From NCBI GenBank assembly GCA_028673005.1, contig CM054115.1, positions 3,534,001-3,598,000 of the forward strand: a stretch of DNA of 64,000 nt, in the 5' to 3' direction. Position numbers and translations under genes: made by a program. Origin of the DNA: Tanypteryx hageni. Its lineage: Eukaryota > Arthropoda > Insecta > Odonata > Petaluridae. Each line of letters begins with the position of its first letter. Position 1 is the first letter of the stretch. Of this stretch, positions 47,447-57,738 are shown piece by piece. The notes under the pieces were generated by a model. That model saw nothing but the letters and a program-made list of their open reading frames with translations, had not been told where the DNA came from and searched no databases.

Positions 47447-47560
47447 TTTTATATATATTTTTATATATTTTATATATTTTATATCTTTTATATATTTTAT
47501 ATCTTTTATATATTTTATATATGTTATATATATATATATATATATACATATACATAGCCT
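47447..47560. repeat. TA-rich minisatellite
   Basis: Units of the type TATATTTTA, about 9-19 bp, pass into (TA)n at 47535-47548. The frames reading YILYILYLLYILY and the opposite YKIYKRYKIYK are products of this repeat and not proteins. Confidence 0.9.
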
Positions 47561-49105
47561 AGTTTTTTATAGTCGTTTAGATAAGCAAAATAATCCAAAC
47601 TAAATCCCTGTCCCATTAGGATTACGTATTTTCGTGAAAAATCCTACGATATTTTAAGGAAATCTATGCACTCGTATATATTACAAGTATGTGGGTTGAG
47701 AAAACAATTGATTCTCGAAGTTTAACAGTGATATAGTCGGCAAAACAACGTCACGTTTAAAAGCCGATATTTTCCCATAATAAGTGATTTAAATGTTTAA
47801 TATGAGAGATTTCGAAGGCGAAAAAAGATGAATTCAATAAAAAACTTCATTAATTTTCCTAAAACAGTTTAAATTCGAAGATCGTACGTAAATTCTTTCT
47901 AATTTTAATATCTAAAAGAATAAAATGTCTGCACTTCAATAAGACCCTTTTTATTTGTTATCTTAAGGGAAATAGATATCGCCCCCCTGGAGTCAAACCC
48001 GGAATTTATTCGTATTTTTTCCGTCATATAATTTTTATATGAGACAACTATTCCAGCAAAATTCAACCTTCCACCCAATCGGGATATTTGATAAATACGA
48101 GTTAAAATGTGCCATTGTTGATGTCAGCGTTAGGCACAGATTAAGACTTTTATCAATAGAGATACCATATATATAAAGAACAAGTGCCAGTAAATGTTTT
48201 ATTCTCTTATAAGTGTTTTAGTGTGCTTTAACAATCTTTCCAAATATATAGAATATTTAAATTTGGTAAGAACACTTGATTCAGAGATACAAATGAAATG
48301 CCGAAAACAAAAGTACTAATTTTGATCTGGTTCCAGAAGATAATTTCTATATCCCATTAGATAACACAAAAAACAAATTTTCGCCGTACAGGATTTTCTA
48401 TTTTTGGAAATTCAAATTAGAAACCATTGACCTATGATCTTCGGATATGGGTTATATTCAATAAAATACACGTTTACTATTCTTATCGTCTTTTTTAGCC
48501 CTACGGTTGAAATCGCTCGAATTAAACTTTTAAATTTCTGATTTCGGCTAAATTTTTCGTTTTTAACCAGAAGTCGCCTTACCAACCGACGCCATTGTTG
48601 AACTCTAGATACTATTAATCTAATGAGTAAGATGTACTATCATATACTTCATACTGTCGACTGTGGCGCCTCCCTTAAAGGGCGTTATAAAAGAGCGGGA
48701 TATTCGAGAACAATATATGACAAAATACAAATTTAATTTTTACAAACTTTCCGAGTATAGAGATGATTAAAATTTGGTAGGAATGTTTGACTCTTATAGT
48801 AAAAGTCGTTTAATAAAACAAATTCCCTAGAATCACCAGAGTTTGAACCCAAAATAACATACAACCAATAGTAATAGACATTTCTTTGGGTTATGTTTAC
48901 TTTGACGAAGAAACTAATTTGGTAAGAACTTAGGAATGTATTAATACCTACTTAAATTACATATTAGGTTATTTTATTGGATATATTTATTGGTTAGCCA
49001 CATAATAAATTACAATTATTATATTTTCTTTTTACTATTTTATTTGTTTAGAGTACTTAACAACAAAATCCACTTGGGACGGCTCCACTTTGTGGAAAGA
49101 ATCCA
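47561..49105. other. unassigned AT-rich repeat-like DNA
   Basis: No gene, known transposon end or RNA fold is seen over 1.5 kb. Phrases recur loosely: AATTTGGTAAGAACACTTGA near 48262, AATTTGGTAGGAATGTTTGA near 48772. T-arm-like motifs occur on the minus strand at 47985-48002 (GGGTTTGACTCCAG) and 48834-48852 (GGGTTCAAACTCTGG). It resembles a decayed family related in style to the block at 41331-41815. Confidence 0.45.
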
Positions 49106-49109
49106 TTTA

Positions 49110-49263
49110 AATGAAAAAGAAACTTGTAAATTTCCACTAACAATTTTAATATCCGACCCGTTTCGCCTGTAACATCATCATCATCTACCTGATGATGCTG
49201 TAACAGGCGAAACCGGTCGTATATTTAAATTGTTAGTGGAAATTTACAAGTTTCTTTTTCATT
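49110..49263. repeat. foldback of two Penelope-type terminal segments
   Basis: Two arms of about 73 bp are near-perfect reverse complements around an 8-10 nt centre at 49183-49190. The left arm runs ATGAAAAAGAAACTTG to CGTTTCGCCTGTAACATCATC. The right arm runs GATGATGCTGTAACAGGCGA, AACCGGTCG to CAAGTTTCTTTTTCAT. The AACCGGT/GGCGAAAC core with GATGATG is known to me from terminal repeats of Penelope-like elements. No coding remnant lies beside it, so this may be a solo inverted pair of such ends. Confidence 0.7.
49183..49224 (+). ncRNA. candidate hammerhead ribozyme, minimal type
   Basis: The plus strand holds the core order of a hammerhead: CTGATGA (49189-49195), a 13-nt segment TGCTGTAACAGGC that can form a short weak stem II (CTG with CAG around TAA), GAAA (49209-49212), then ACC/GGT and cleavage triplet GTC ending at 49218. 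The 6 nt before the core, ATCTAC, pair 5 of 6 with GTATAT after the triplet (stem I). ACCGGT is self-complementary and leaves no loop for stem III, so a dimer would be required. Hammerheads with tiny stem III are described in Penelope-like elements. The fold and any activity are inference. Confidence 0.5.
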
Positions 49264-50107
49264 AAAATATACATAACAACGCTTTCTCTCATTATTATCC
49301 TTGACAAAGCACAAATACCGATTGCATTTTCGACAAGTTATTGTTTTTATTATCAGCACTAGTTAAATTTAAGTTAAAATTAAAGGCAATAATAGCGCGT
49401 TATTTCATCAAATGGGAGAAAAGAAGGTATTATAGAGAATTAATGAGAAAGAGATCGGAGCAAGAAACAAGAAGATCTACGTAGAAGAAGCAGGAAGAGA
49501 AAGAGCGAAAAGATCAAAACGGACAGATGAACATGGCAAAGAGCGAGAGAGACCATAAACGAAATCAAGTACCAAAGAAGAAATGAAGAACCTGAAGAAG
49601 GGGGAAATATAAGAAGAAACCAAAACAGAATCGATGCAGCCAAGTGCAGAGGACGAAGAAACTAATTAAAACTCAGGAAGAGGAAATGGATTTACTATTT
49701 GACAAGACAATTCATATTTAGGAATAATGGATAAAGATCGTCGATATTGTAGGTCTTCATGTAAAGTGGTTTTAATTGTTGCCCGATTTTAACCAAAATT
49801 AGAATTGTCGACCAATTTTACTAAAACTCCTCATTACCAAATTTCATTAAAATGCGTCCAGCGGTCCCCGAGTTGAAACAGAGGAACATTGTAGACTACA
49901 TGTAGGTCTTCATGTAAAGTGGTTGTAATTGTTGTCCGATTTTAACCAAAATTAGAATTGTCGACGAATTTTACTAAAACTCCTCAATACCAAATTTCAT
50001 AAAAATACGTCCTGCTGTTCCTTAGTTATAATTTGTGGACGGACGGACGGATACGACCTCCCTTATATGCGTGCGCTTCGTGCATAGAAAGCATAATAAT
50101 AGTAAAA
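49264..50107. other. unassigned DNA with a 153-bp tandem pair and GGAC tail
   Basis: 49430-49660 is purine-rich without a convincing gene. AGGTCTTCATGTAAAGTGG starts at 49751 and again at 49904, opening two similar copies of about 153 bp. Each ends CCAAATTTCATNAAAATNCG followed by TCC-type text. A short (GGAC)n tract lies at about 50037-50051. This text-plus-(GGAC)n pattern is common at the end of dispersed arthropod repeats, but I cannot name the family. Confidence 0.5.
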
Positions 50108-50255
50108 AAGAGAGATCAAGATGGATCGTGACTTTTCGATAATTAACCGAATCTGAAACTGACATCCCTACTCCATCGAACGAATAATTAACGTCCGGCG
50201 AGATATTCTTGGTCCTGCAGAAATTGATGACGCAGCTTTTCTTATTTTACTTTAA
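50108..50255 (-). pseudogene. short LINE A-family C-terminal fragment
   Basis: The text GAGAGATCAAGATGGATCGT, CCGAATCTGAAACTG, AATTGATGACGCAGC matches by eye the LINE A stretch at about 4998-5130 (GAGAGATCACGATGGATCGT, CGAGTCTGAAACTG, AGTTGATGACGGAGC), which encodes the region after YLGV. About 150 bp survive, with no intact frame. Confidence 0.7.
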
Positions 50256-50464
50256 TGCTAAATTTGACGCCTTTTTTCTCTTGTAATGCATTAAGCGTTT
50301 CAACCTACCTTCAAATAGTAGAATAAAAATGAATTTCAAATAAAACAGAATGCATTGATCTACAGCCTGATAACGCCGAGGGTGTTCATCCAACCTAACC
50401 GAGGCGCATTTTCGAAAATGGAAAGCTGTAGCTGGGAAAACCAGGACAACCGAAATATTCCCTC

Positions 50465-53400
50465 AGTACTTCTTCTTCTTCATCTAAAGGCTAAGCCTTG
50501 TCGCTGCAACCATGAACTCCTGTCCTCTGCCATTCTCTTCAACATCTCGTACTTCTCAACTCCCATCACTGACTCCACGTCATCTAGGTATTTCTTTCTT
50601 GGTCTGCCTCTTCCTTTCTTCCCTAAAAGTTTCCCCTCCAAGATGTTCACAATTAATCCATTATGTCTAATCACATGGCCTAAAAATTTTGCCTTCCTTT
50701 CTTCCATTCCTCTGATCAGTTTCCTTTCTTCTTTTACTTCTTCCAAAACTTCAAGGTTTGTCTTTCTCTCTGTCCAACTTGTCTTTATCAATCTTCTCCA
50801 TATCCACATTTCTGTCGCTTCCAGACGGGACCTCTCCCTCTTTCCTAACGTCCAACTTTCACTACCATAAAGTATGGTACTCCAGACAAAAGCTTTTGCA
50901 AAGGATTTCCTTACTTCCAAATTCATGTGACTGCTTGTCAGTAGGCTCCTTTTGCATTGAAAAGCTTGCTTTGCAAGTGCTATTCTTCTTTTCACTTCCT
51001 GTACACATCTATTATCTTCAGTAATTGTACTACCTAGGTAGCAAAACTGCTTCACCTGCTCAATTTCCTGATTGTCTATTTTGATCTTTAATATTGTCCC
51101 TGCATTACTTTTGCCTATAACCATCAATTTGGTTTTCTTGATATTTATCTTTAATTCCCACTGTTTTAACGTGTCCGATAATACTTTCAGCATTTTATTC
51201 CTTTCTCTTTTTGAATCGCTGAATATTACAATGTCATCTGCAAATCTAATGCAGTGTATTCTAACTCCATTTATTTTTATGCCTTTTGTCTTTTCCTTCA
51301 TAACTTCTATACTTTCTTCAATGAACATATTAAACAAATATGGAGATAGCGGACATCCTTGTCTTACTCCTTTCCTTATCTTTGCTTCACTCTCTAATCC
51401 ATTTATATTTATTCTTGTAGTTTGATTTTGATAAAGCTTAAAAATTAATCTTCTGTCCCTCCAATCAATACCTATTTTTTTCATAGTCTTAAACAACAGT
51501 TCCCAATTAACTGTATCAAAGGCCTTCTCCAAATCAATAAACGTTAAATATAATGTCCTGTTCATTTCTAAACATCTTTCCATTATCACCCTGAGGGCTA
51601 ATATAGCTTCTCTCGTTCCTCTCCCACTTCTAAATCCAAATTGATCTTCACTAATATAATGTTCTATTTTCCTTTTTATTCTGTTTTTCACGATATAAAT
51701 TAAAACTTTTGAGGCGTGCGAAAGTAGTGAAATTGTTCTGTAGTTACTGCACTCCACTGCATTCCCCTTCTTTGTTAAACTTATAGTTTTACTTTTTATA
51801 AAGTCATCAGGTAATTTTCCTTTTTCGTAACAATCTTTTATAATTTTAAAGAAATGTTCTTTTGCTTCCTCCCCTAAGTTCTTCAAAAGTTCTGCAGGTA
51901 TACCATCAACACCTGTTGCCTTGCCTGAATTAAGATTATTAATAGCTTTATAAAACTCTTCTTTGGTTATTGTTGGGCCTAGCTCGTCATTTCTTATTTC
52001 CTCTTCATTTTCAATAAATCTACATCCATCTCCAACATCTCTTCCACTATATAATTCTTCTATGTATTCTTTCCACCGAGCACATACTTTTTCATTTTCC
52101 CATAACATATTTCCTTCCTTATCCTTAACTATTGCCGATTTAGTTCTTGGTTTGCACTGGAGAGTTTTAATTTTGAAGTATGCTTTGTCTTGCCTTCCTC
52201 CCTTTGTATCTTCCTCAATTTCCTTCACTATCTCTTTGGTCCATCTCTCTTTTTCTTCTCTGCATTTGTTAATAATCTCATTCTTAACTTTTTTATAAGT
52301 TTCATCATTTCCATTCTTCCTCAACTTGTTCCTTTCTTCAATTAAAATCAGTATCTCCTCAGTCATCCAAGGTTTTCTAGGCTCCAATTTTCTCTTTCCA
52401 ATAACTTCCTCTGTAGCTTTAATAACCCCTTTTTTAAATTCCTCCCAACTAAGTTGTCCTTCATAATTTCTCATCAACTCATTTGTTTTTTCTTGGTAAT
52501 TCTTAGCCGTTGGTAACTCTTTCAGTCCCTGTAGATGCCAGTTCTTTTTAACTGTTCTCTTTATTTTCTTAAACCTAATATTGCATTTTGCCATGACTAG
52601 CTTGTGGTCACTGTCTACATCTGGACCTGGGTAACTATAACACGATTTTACCTGGTTCTTATATCTTCTTTTTACTAAAATATAATCTATTTGAAACCTT
52701 CTTCTGTCTGGCGCCTCCCATGCGTATCTTCTTCTTTTGGGAACTTCAAAGAAAGTGTTTGATACCATCATCTCATTCTGTTCACAAAACTCAATTAATC
52801 TTTCTCCCCTTTCATTTGTTTCACCTAAACCAAATTTTCCTACCATTCTACTATTTCGACTAGATCCAATCACAGCATTAAAGTCTCCCATTATTATTAC
52901 ATTATCTTTATCTTTTGTCATCTTTATAAGTTCTTCTATTTCTTCATACACCTTTTCTACTTCTCCTTCTTCTGCACTACTTGTTGGGAAATACGCTTGT
53001 ATTATCACTGTATCCGTTGGCACGGTGCTCATTCTTACTATCAACAACCTATCATTTATGTGATATGTATTGCAAACACTGTTTGCCCATTTCTTACTAA
53101 TAATGACTGCTATTCCATTCCTTCCTCTCTTTTCACCTCCACTATGAATTATTCTAAATTTATCACTGTAAAAATCTCCTTTCTCTTGCCACCTTGTTTC
53201 ACATAAACCTAAAATATCAATCTCATTTTTCTCCATTTCTTTCTTTATTTCTTCTAATTTACCTATTTTTAGTAATGTTCTGACGTTCCAAGTACCTATT
53301 TTGACGTTTTGACAGGGATTTCGTTGGATAACGACCTGAGAAGCCCTGCTACATCCCCTGCCGGATCTTGGGTTCCGAATACCATGATCAGTAACAAATT

Positions 53401-53800
53401 CCTTTCTAAAACCTTCCATGGTTGCTACCCTCGGGATATCCAATAGGATCTTTAATGGAGTGGTTTCCTGTTGCCTTCTCCATCCTATGCCGTTGACTAT
53501 CAAAATAGTTCCTCCGCCTTTAGGGGCAGTTTCCCACCCCAAGGGCAAGAGGGTGCCCTACCCCTCCACCTTCTCATCCGCCCCTAAATAGGCCGTTGGC
53601 ATTTGGTAGAGGGGGGACTCCTTATCCCGGGAGTCACTCGGACGCCAGAGCCTCGTCTGTGAAGCAGGGTGCACCACGTGCAGGTGAGGTTGACATTTGA
53701 GTGGGAGAGGCTATATAATCGCATCCCACCCCAAAACACCCCTCCCTCAGTACACCCCTTGCAAATGTTTTCCATGATGTTAGACTCTACATGGAAAGTG
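50465..53800 (-). mobile_element. RTE-type LINE with intact ORF2-like gene
   Basis: Minus-strand LINE. The 5' untranslated part covers about 53800-53420. One long ORF follows. The stop at 50480-50482 is followed at once by ATGAAGAAGAAGAAG, a (GAA)n tail near 50465, so there is almost no 3' UTR. An extremely short 3' UTR and a microsatellite tail are usual for RTE-type elements. Target duplications could not be defined by eye. It lies directly downstream of the Jockey-like LINE on the same strand. Confidence 0.82.
50480..53419 (-). CDS. LINE endonuclease-reverse transcriptase, intact
   Basis: One uninterrupted frame of 979 codons from the first ATG (53419, context ACCATGG). The frame stays open upstream to 53548 without an ATG, so I start here. 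Residues about 38-280 form an apurinic-type endonuclease with TWNVRT (43-48), CETRW with Glu74, GDFNA (178-182), IDYI and SDH (270-272), all catalytic positions present. The reverse transcriptase spans about 495-760 with SGKATGVDGIP, FGFRSGRGT, DLEKAFDTV (first Asp 629), RQGCPLSPYLFN and FADD (726-729). A C-terminal region with YLGSTIT, LYGSESWTL, MWIWRR and GRGRPRKKYLDD follows. Proteins of this type are often mislabelled craniofacial development protein 2-like. It nicks target DNA and copies its own RNA there. Nothing in the sequence shows it to be inactive. Confidence 0.93.
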   Translation of the reverse strand: MEGFRKEFVTDHGIRNPRSGRGCSRASQVVIQRNPCQNVKIGTWNVRTLLKIGKLEEIKKEMEKNEIDILGLCETRWQEKGDFYSDKFRIIHSGGEKRGRNGIAVIISKKWANSVCNTYHINDRLLIVRMSTVPTDTVIIQAYFPTSSAEEGEVEKVYEEIEELIKMTKDKDNVIIMGDFNAVIGSSRNSRMVGKFGLGETNERGERLIEFCEQNEMMVSNTFFEVPKRRRYAWEAPDRRRFQIDYILVKRRYKNQVKSCYSYPGPDVDSDHKLVMAKCNIRFKKIKRTVKKNWHLQGLKELPTAKNYQEKTNELMRNYEGQLSWEEFKKGVIKATEEVIGKRKLEPRKPWMTEEILILIEERNKLRKNGNDETYKKVKNEIINKCREEKERWTKEIVKEIEEDTKGGRQDKAYFKIKTLQCKPRTKSAIVKDKEGNMLWENEKVCARWKEYIEELYSGRDVGDGCRFIENEEEIRNDELGPTITKEEFYKAINNLNSGKATGVDGIPAELLKNLGEEAKEHFFKIIKDCYEKGKLPDDFIKSKTISLTKKGNAVECSNYRTISLLSHASKVLIYIVKNRIKRKIEHYISEDQFGFRSGRGTREAILALRVIMERCLEMNRTLYLTFIDLEKAFDTVNWELLFKTMKKIGIDWRDRRLIFKLYQNQTTRININGLESEAKIRKGVRQGCPLSPYLFNMFIEESIEVMKEKTKGIKINGVRIHCIRFADDIVIFSDSKRERNKMLKVLSDTLKQWELKINIKKTKLMVIGKSNAGTILKIKIDNQEIEQVKQFCYLGSTITEDNRCVQEVKRRIALAKQAFQCKRSLLTSSHMNLEVRKSFAKAFVWSTILYGSESWTLGKRERSRLEATEMWIWRRLIKTSWTERKTNLEVLEEVKEERKLIRGMEERKAKFLGHVIRHNGLIVNILEGKLLGKKGRGRPRKKYLDDVESVMGVEKYEMLKRMAEDRSSWLQRQGLAFR

Positions 53801-53808
53801 ACCCGAAG

Positions 53809-55827
53809 TTAACCGACTAAATAAGAAATGCGGCCGGTCCTTGGTATCATCGGTCCCAATGGCTGTTGGAGTTCTCGCATTGCTCGCAATAAGTAATAAT
53901 GCGACCTCTTGAGTTCTTCACTGATAGTTTCTGAAATCCGTTTGTTGTGTATCCAGTAGCTACTTAGCGTCCCTATCCATATATTATACCTGGATATCCC
54001 CAAGTCTGTGGACCTCGTCATGTTTTTAAAAAGCCGCCGTCTTGAAGTATGCCCTCGCCGCAGGAGGATGCAGGGAGCAAGACACCTAGGGGCTCGACGC
54101 TCGCAAGGTGGTGAATCCGGGTGTTTCCGTCCTGCCGAGAGCCGTTGAGAACCCTCCGGAGGGCCATATTCAAAACAACATGAAGACGGTTTAGCGCAGT
54201 TCTGGCATACCGGTGAAGCATAAATCGTCACTGAGAGATGTTGAACAGTATTGGCACCAGGACGGATCCTTGAGGAACCCAAGGTCGTGTCCGATGAAGA
54301 TCCGAGCCATTCTGGAGCCATAGCACCCTGAAGTTTCGGTCCTAAACATAAAATTCGAAGAGGTGAAAAATCCAAGCTGGGAACTGAAGTCGTAGATTCT
54401 TCAACAAGAGGCCTTTGTGCCACACGCGGTCGATGGCATTTGAGATGTCATAGAAGGCACCTGCGACCTCGATGATGAAGGATGTCACACTAGCCAGCCG
54501 ATGGGTGGAAGAGTGACCTTCTCGGAACCCAAACGGCTGTACCGGTAGAAGCTGTCCCTCTTGCAGGTGAAGTTGGAGTGCAGGCAGAAGCAGCCTCTCG
54601 AATATTTTCCAAAATTCCGCCAGAAGCGAGATTAGACGGAAGTCCGCGGGACTCATCTCTGCACCGTTTCTTCGGGAGGCAGATCACTTTCGCCCTCTTC
54701 CATGGTGAGAGGAAGTGAGAAATCCTTGCACTCATGGTGTAGATGTTGGCGAGAAGCTCAATGGCAGCCACAAAAAGCTGTTGGATCATAACGTTTGGGA
54801 TATATCGTCCCCTGGCGCTCTTCTGAGGTTAAACCCCTGGATGACATTGATGACATCCTTCGGCCGGTAAAGACGGAGAGAGTCTGAATCCAGACGCCCT
54901 CGATACATCGCAACGACTGTCTCGGCGATTTCTGCCTCCGCCTCTTCTGACTCTGCGGTAGATGGGTTGGGACTGAACGCCTCTCGGAGGTTTTTTCCAA
55001 CCATGTTCGCCTTTTCGGAGGTAGTGGCTGCCACTCTGGTCTCATGGATGAGTAGAGGGTCCCGCTAAGTAGGCGGAAAACCTTCCACACCGAGTGGTCT
55101 TCCAGGGAGACGGTCAAGATGAAACACTACGAAGCCTCAGTAAAAACCTTGCGAAGCAGCATCTGGACCTCAAAGTTAAGGCCTTTCAGCTGCTGTCGCA
55201 AGTCAGGAGTCCTATGTCGCGGCCATCTCCGCCGGACGCTGTTACAAAAGGTGACAGTTCGCCGCAGTCCGGGAGGCAGCGCAATCCGGAAGGCCTGCTG
55301 GACCTGTACCATGTGGATGTGGCTTCCCATGGCCTCGTGAATGGAAAAGATGAGGTGGCGGATCATGGCGTCTGCTTCCTCCGCTGTGGTTGGTGGGCCT
55401 AGGCGACTGGGAGATTTTTGGCAATGTGGATGCGAAAGCCCATCTAGTCTTTCCAAGCGAAATTGCGGCGTTGCCATGTTGGAATCCTAACCGGCATTCC
55501 CCCAAGAAGGAGGAGTGTCTTGTTGTTGTCCGACGAGAGGCCGTAAACGGAGGGGATACTCGTGGACATTCCTAGGTTGCGAGCCACGACAATGTCGAGA
55601 AACTTGTCGGAGGGCAGGCAAGTTGGTACTGGCGGCGACAACACGCTGAGGTTCTCTTCATCTATGAAGCCCCTCAGCTTGTTTCTCCAATTTTTGGGAA
55701 CTCTGGAGTGCCACCTAGCGTGTTTTTCGTTCAAATCCCCTTCGCCTGGGGGAGACTGCTGCAGAGGAACAGAGGGTGCCGCAAGCACGGGGGTGGCTGC
55801 AGCAGCAGCTAGCGCAGTAAGGACCAC
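53809..55827 (-). pseudogene. Jockey-like ORF2 remnant, endonuclease N-terminus deleted
   Basis: The 55827-55444 frame jumps from an Ala/Pro-rich ORF1-like tail straight into GDLNEKHARWHSRVPKNW, the GDxNAKH block of the endonuclease. It continues to FLDIVVARNLG and LSSDNNKTLLLL, where the usual SDH is SDN. The first half of the nuclease, with its Asn and Glu residues, is gone. 55477-55127 is linker. 54656-54342 holds FRLISLLAEFWKIFERLLL, QPFGFREGHSSTHRL and YDISNAIDRVWHKGLL, where the first catalytic Asp is in DIS. The YADD region is lost in shifted frames below 54340. Confidence 0.72.
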
Positions 55828-57738
55828 ACCGGCCTCGCTACCTTGATCTGCTTCCGCTGCTGAGGTTGCTGGTTTTGGGAGCTGAGCTGGGCCTGGTCGC
55901 GACGAGCTGCGTCATCGTACTTCTTTAGGGTGTCAAGGAAGACAGCGCATTGACTGTGTGGAACCAGATGTGGTCTCTCACAGTGCACCAACTTCGGTGT
56001 TGAAGTTGGTGGTTTTGGACAATTCAGGGAGGGATGCTCCTCAGCGCACTTGAAACATTTCGTCGGCGTCGTGTAGGAGACGGCGCGATGTCCAAAGCAC
56101 TGGAAATTGTAGCAGATCAGGGGGGCTCGGTCCCAGGGGCGCACCCAGGATTTTCTCTTAGGGGGGGCTCAACCATATCCCACCGAACATATCTAATACT
56201 TTACGTTTTAATTTGAGATAAAAACGTAGCGATTTTCGAATAGAGAATAGGGGGTATTCATTAAAGAAAGGAAATGCGATTCTACTCACTAGTAACATAA
56301 AAATAGTAAACATTCCATTATGTAAAATAATTAAATTTACTTACCAAATGCTGAATAATTCGTCGCCGTTGAAACTTCAGGAAAATAAGGATAATAAGAT
56401 GAAATACTCGAAACTTATGGTAACAAACGTTCCGAAATTAAGATTTCACTCCTCAAAAAAGAAAACTATCCGGAAGCAACAGGATATGGTGAGCATAGCC
56501 GGTAACTTGAGATTTTATTATAAAGGCCACTTATTGTCAACTTTTATGATTTTTAACGAATTATCTTGCACTCAGAATACACAAAACAGACAAACTCACT
56601 AATGCAGTTGCTTTGAGGAGAGACAATGTGAAACTGACGCTCAAAAATGCGTTCCTTTCTCAAAATGTGCTTTAACGTTCTTAGAAAAACCTTTCCTCGA
56701 ATTTCCTCTCTGCGTCGTTCGCATGTGTTCTCTCCATCTAGAAGCTATTAGGGATCCAGGGTCACTTGCCTTTACCCTTCACATGGAGGACAAAAGAAGG
56801 CTGAAATGACCATTTTCTTCAATGCGGGTTACCTTCTTGTAACTATATCGTTGGTGTAGGGAACAACTATAATGAAGTTAGAAAAATGGATGCAAAAAAA
56901 TGAAAAGAAATCTTACTTCGGCGAGCTGCATAGGAAAACGGCTGAAAATTTATCGATGACTACATTTCCTTAATGATCGACATTGTGAAAAATTTCTCGA
57001 GAATATTATTAGAAATATTACGAAAAACCAGCAGATATACTTACAAATGGTACAGCCTTTCTGGTTAATACTAAAGCCCTAGCATGAACATGTAGATTTT
57101 TTTGGGGGGTTAAAGTCCGTCAGCCTCCCCCCCTGGGTGCGACCCTGCTCGGTCCTCCCTGAAGTGCTCAATCGAGCCTCTCTTCTCCCCGAACCTTGGT
57201 GAGGTGACGGACGCCGCGGACGAGGAAGCTCTTCTCGGCTAGGTCTGCCGCTGTCTTCTGAGAGTAGTCCTTGGCAACCCATCGGATGAGTAGCCTGGCA
57301 ACCCGCTTCTCCTCCAGCGGCTGGGAGTGGTACTGAATGCTTATCTTGCCCTGCTCTGTGTTGCTCCATCGTTGTCACCAGGATCTGGCGAGCCTGCATT
57401 TCAAAGTGGCCTGCACCACCTTGCTTAATGTTAGCTGCCACTCGTTTATGCGAGGGCATGCCATAAGCGGTTATCGGGGCGACCTTCATGCACGGAGAGG
57501 GTTGTTGGCCGTCTTGAACCGGCGACGCCTTGGCGGCGTCCGCAGTTGTTGATCGGGAGCCCTTCCTCGTCTTCTTCCTTCTACGCACAACGGTTTGTTC
57601 ACCGTTGGGAGCGCATTCCGGACCAGAGTCTACACCCAGAATGAATGCGGACCTCTTTGCCAGGTCTGTTGTCTCCTCTGAAGAGTCTTGAGAAGAGGGC
57701 TTGTACCTTTTATCTAGACAGCCCTCCAAGGTATCCAT
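55809..57738 (-). pseudogene. Jockey-like gag (ORF1), split by an insertion
   Basis: The 57738-57156 part is Lys/Ser-rich with a basic stretch RRRKKTRKGS, as in the N-terminal half of these nucleic-acid-binding proteins. Beyond the inserted element, 56126-55809 has CYNFQCFGHRAVSYTT and CFKCAEEHPSLNC, two CCHC-type knuckles. In the first, the second Cys follows Phe (CxxxC) and the final Cys is Tyr, so that knuckle is damaged. A Gln-rich tail follows (QLSSQNQQPQQRKQ). Frames shift near 57180, where EHFRED continues in another frame. The protein would package LINE RNA. Confidence 0.7.
56134..57147. mobile_element. hAT-like non-autonomous element in Jockey gag, 8-bp target duplication
   Basis: CTCGGTCC lies on both sides (56126-56133 and 57148-57155). 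The element begins CAGGGGCGCACCCAGGA and its other end, inverted, begins CAGGGTCGCACCCAGGG. That gives inverted ends of about 16 bp with one mismatch, plus an 8-bp duplication, the hAT signature. The 1,014-bp interior is AT-rich and without a transposase. Its ends differ from those of the element at 45464, so it is another hAT family. Confidence 0.9.

Noticed and set aside
49440..49643. Minus-strand frame with many Leu/Phe/Ser codons
   Set aside because: Result of a purine-rich run on the other strand; looks like a membrane protein only by composition.
50355..53206. Plus-strand frames of 60-171 codons opposite the RTE-type ORF
   Set aside because: They are antisense shadows of the intact LINE gene.
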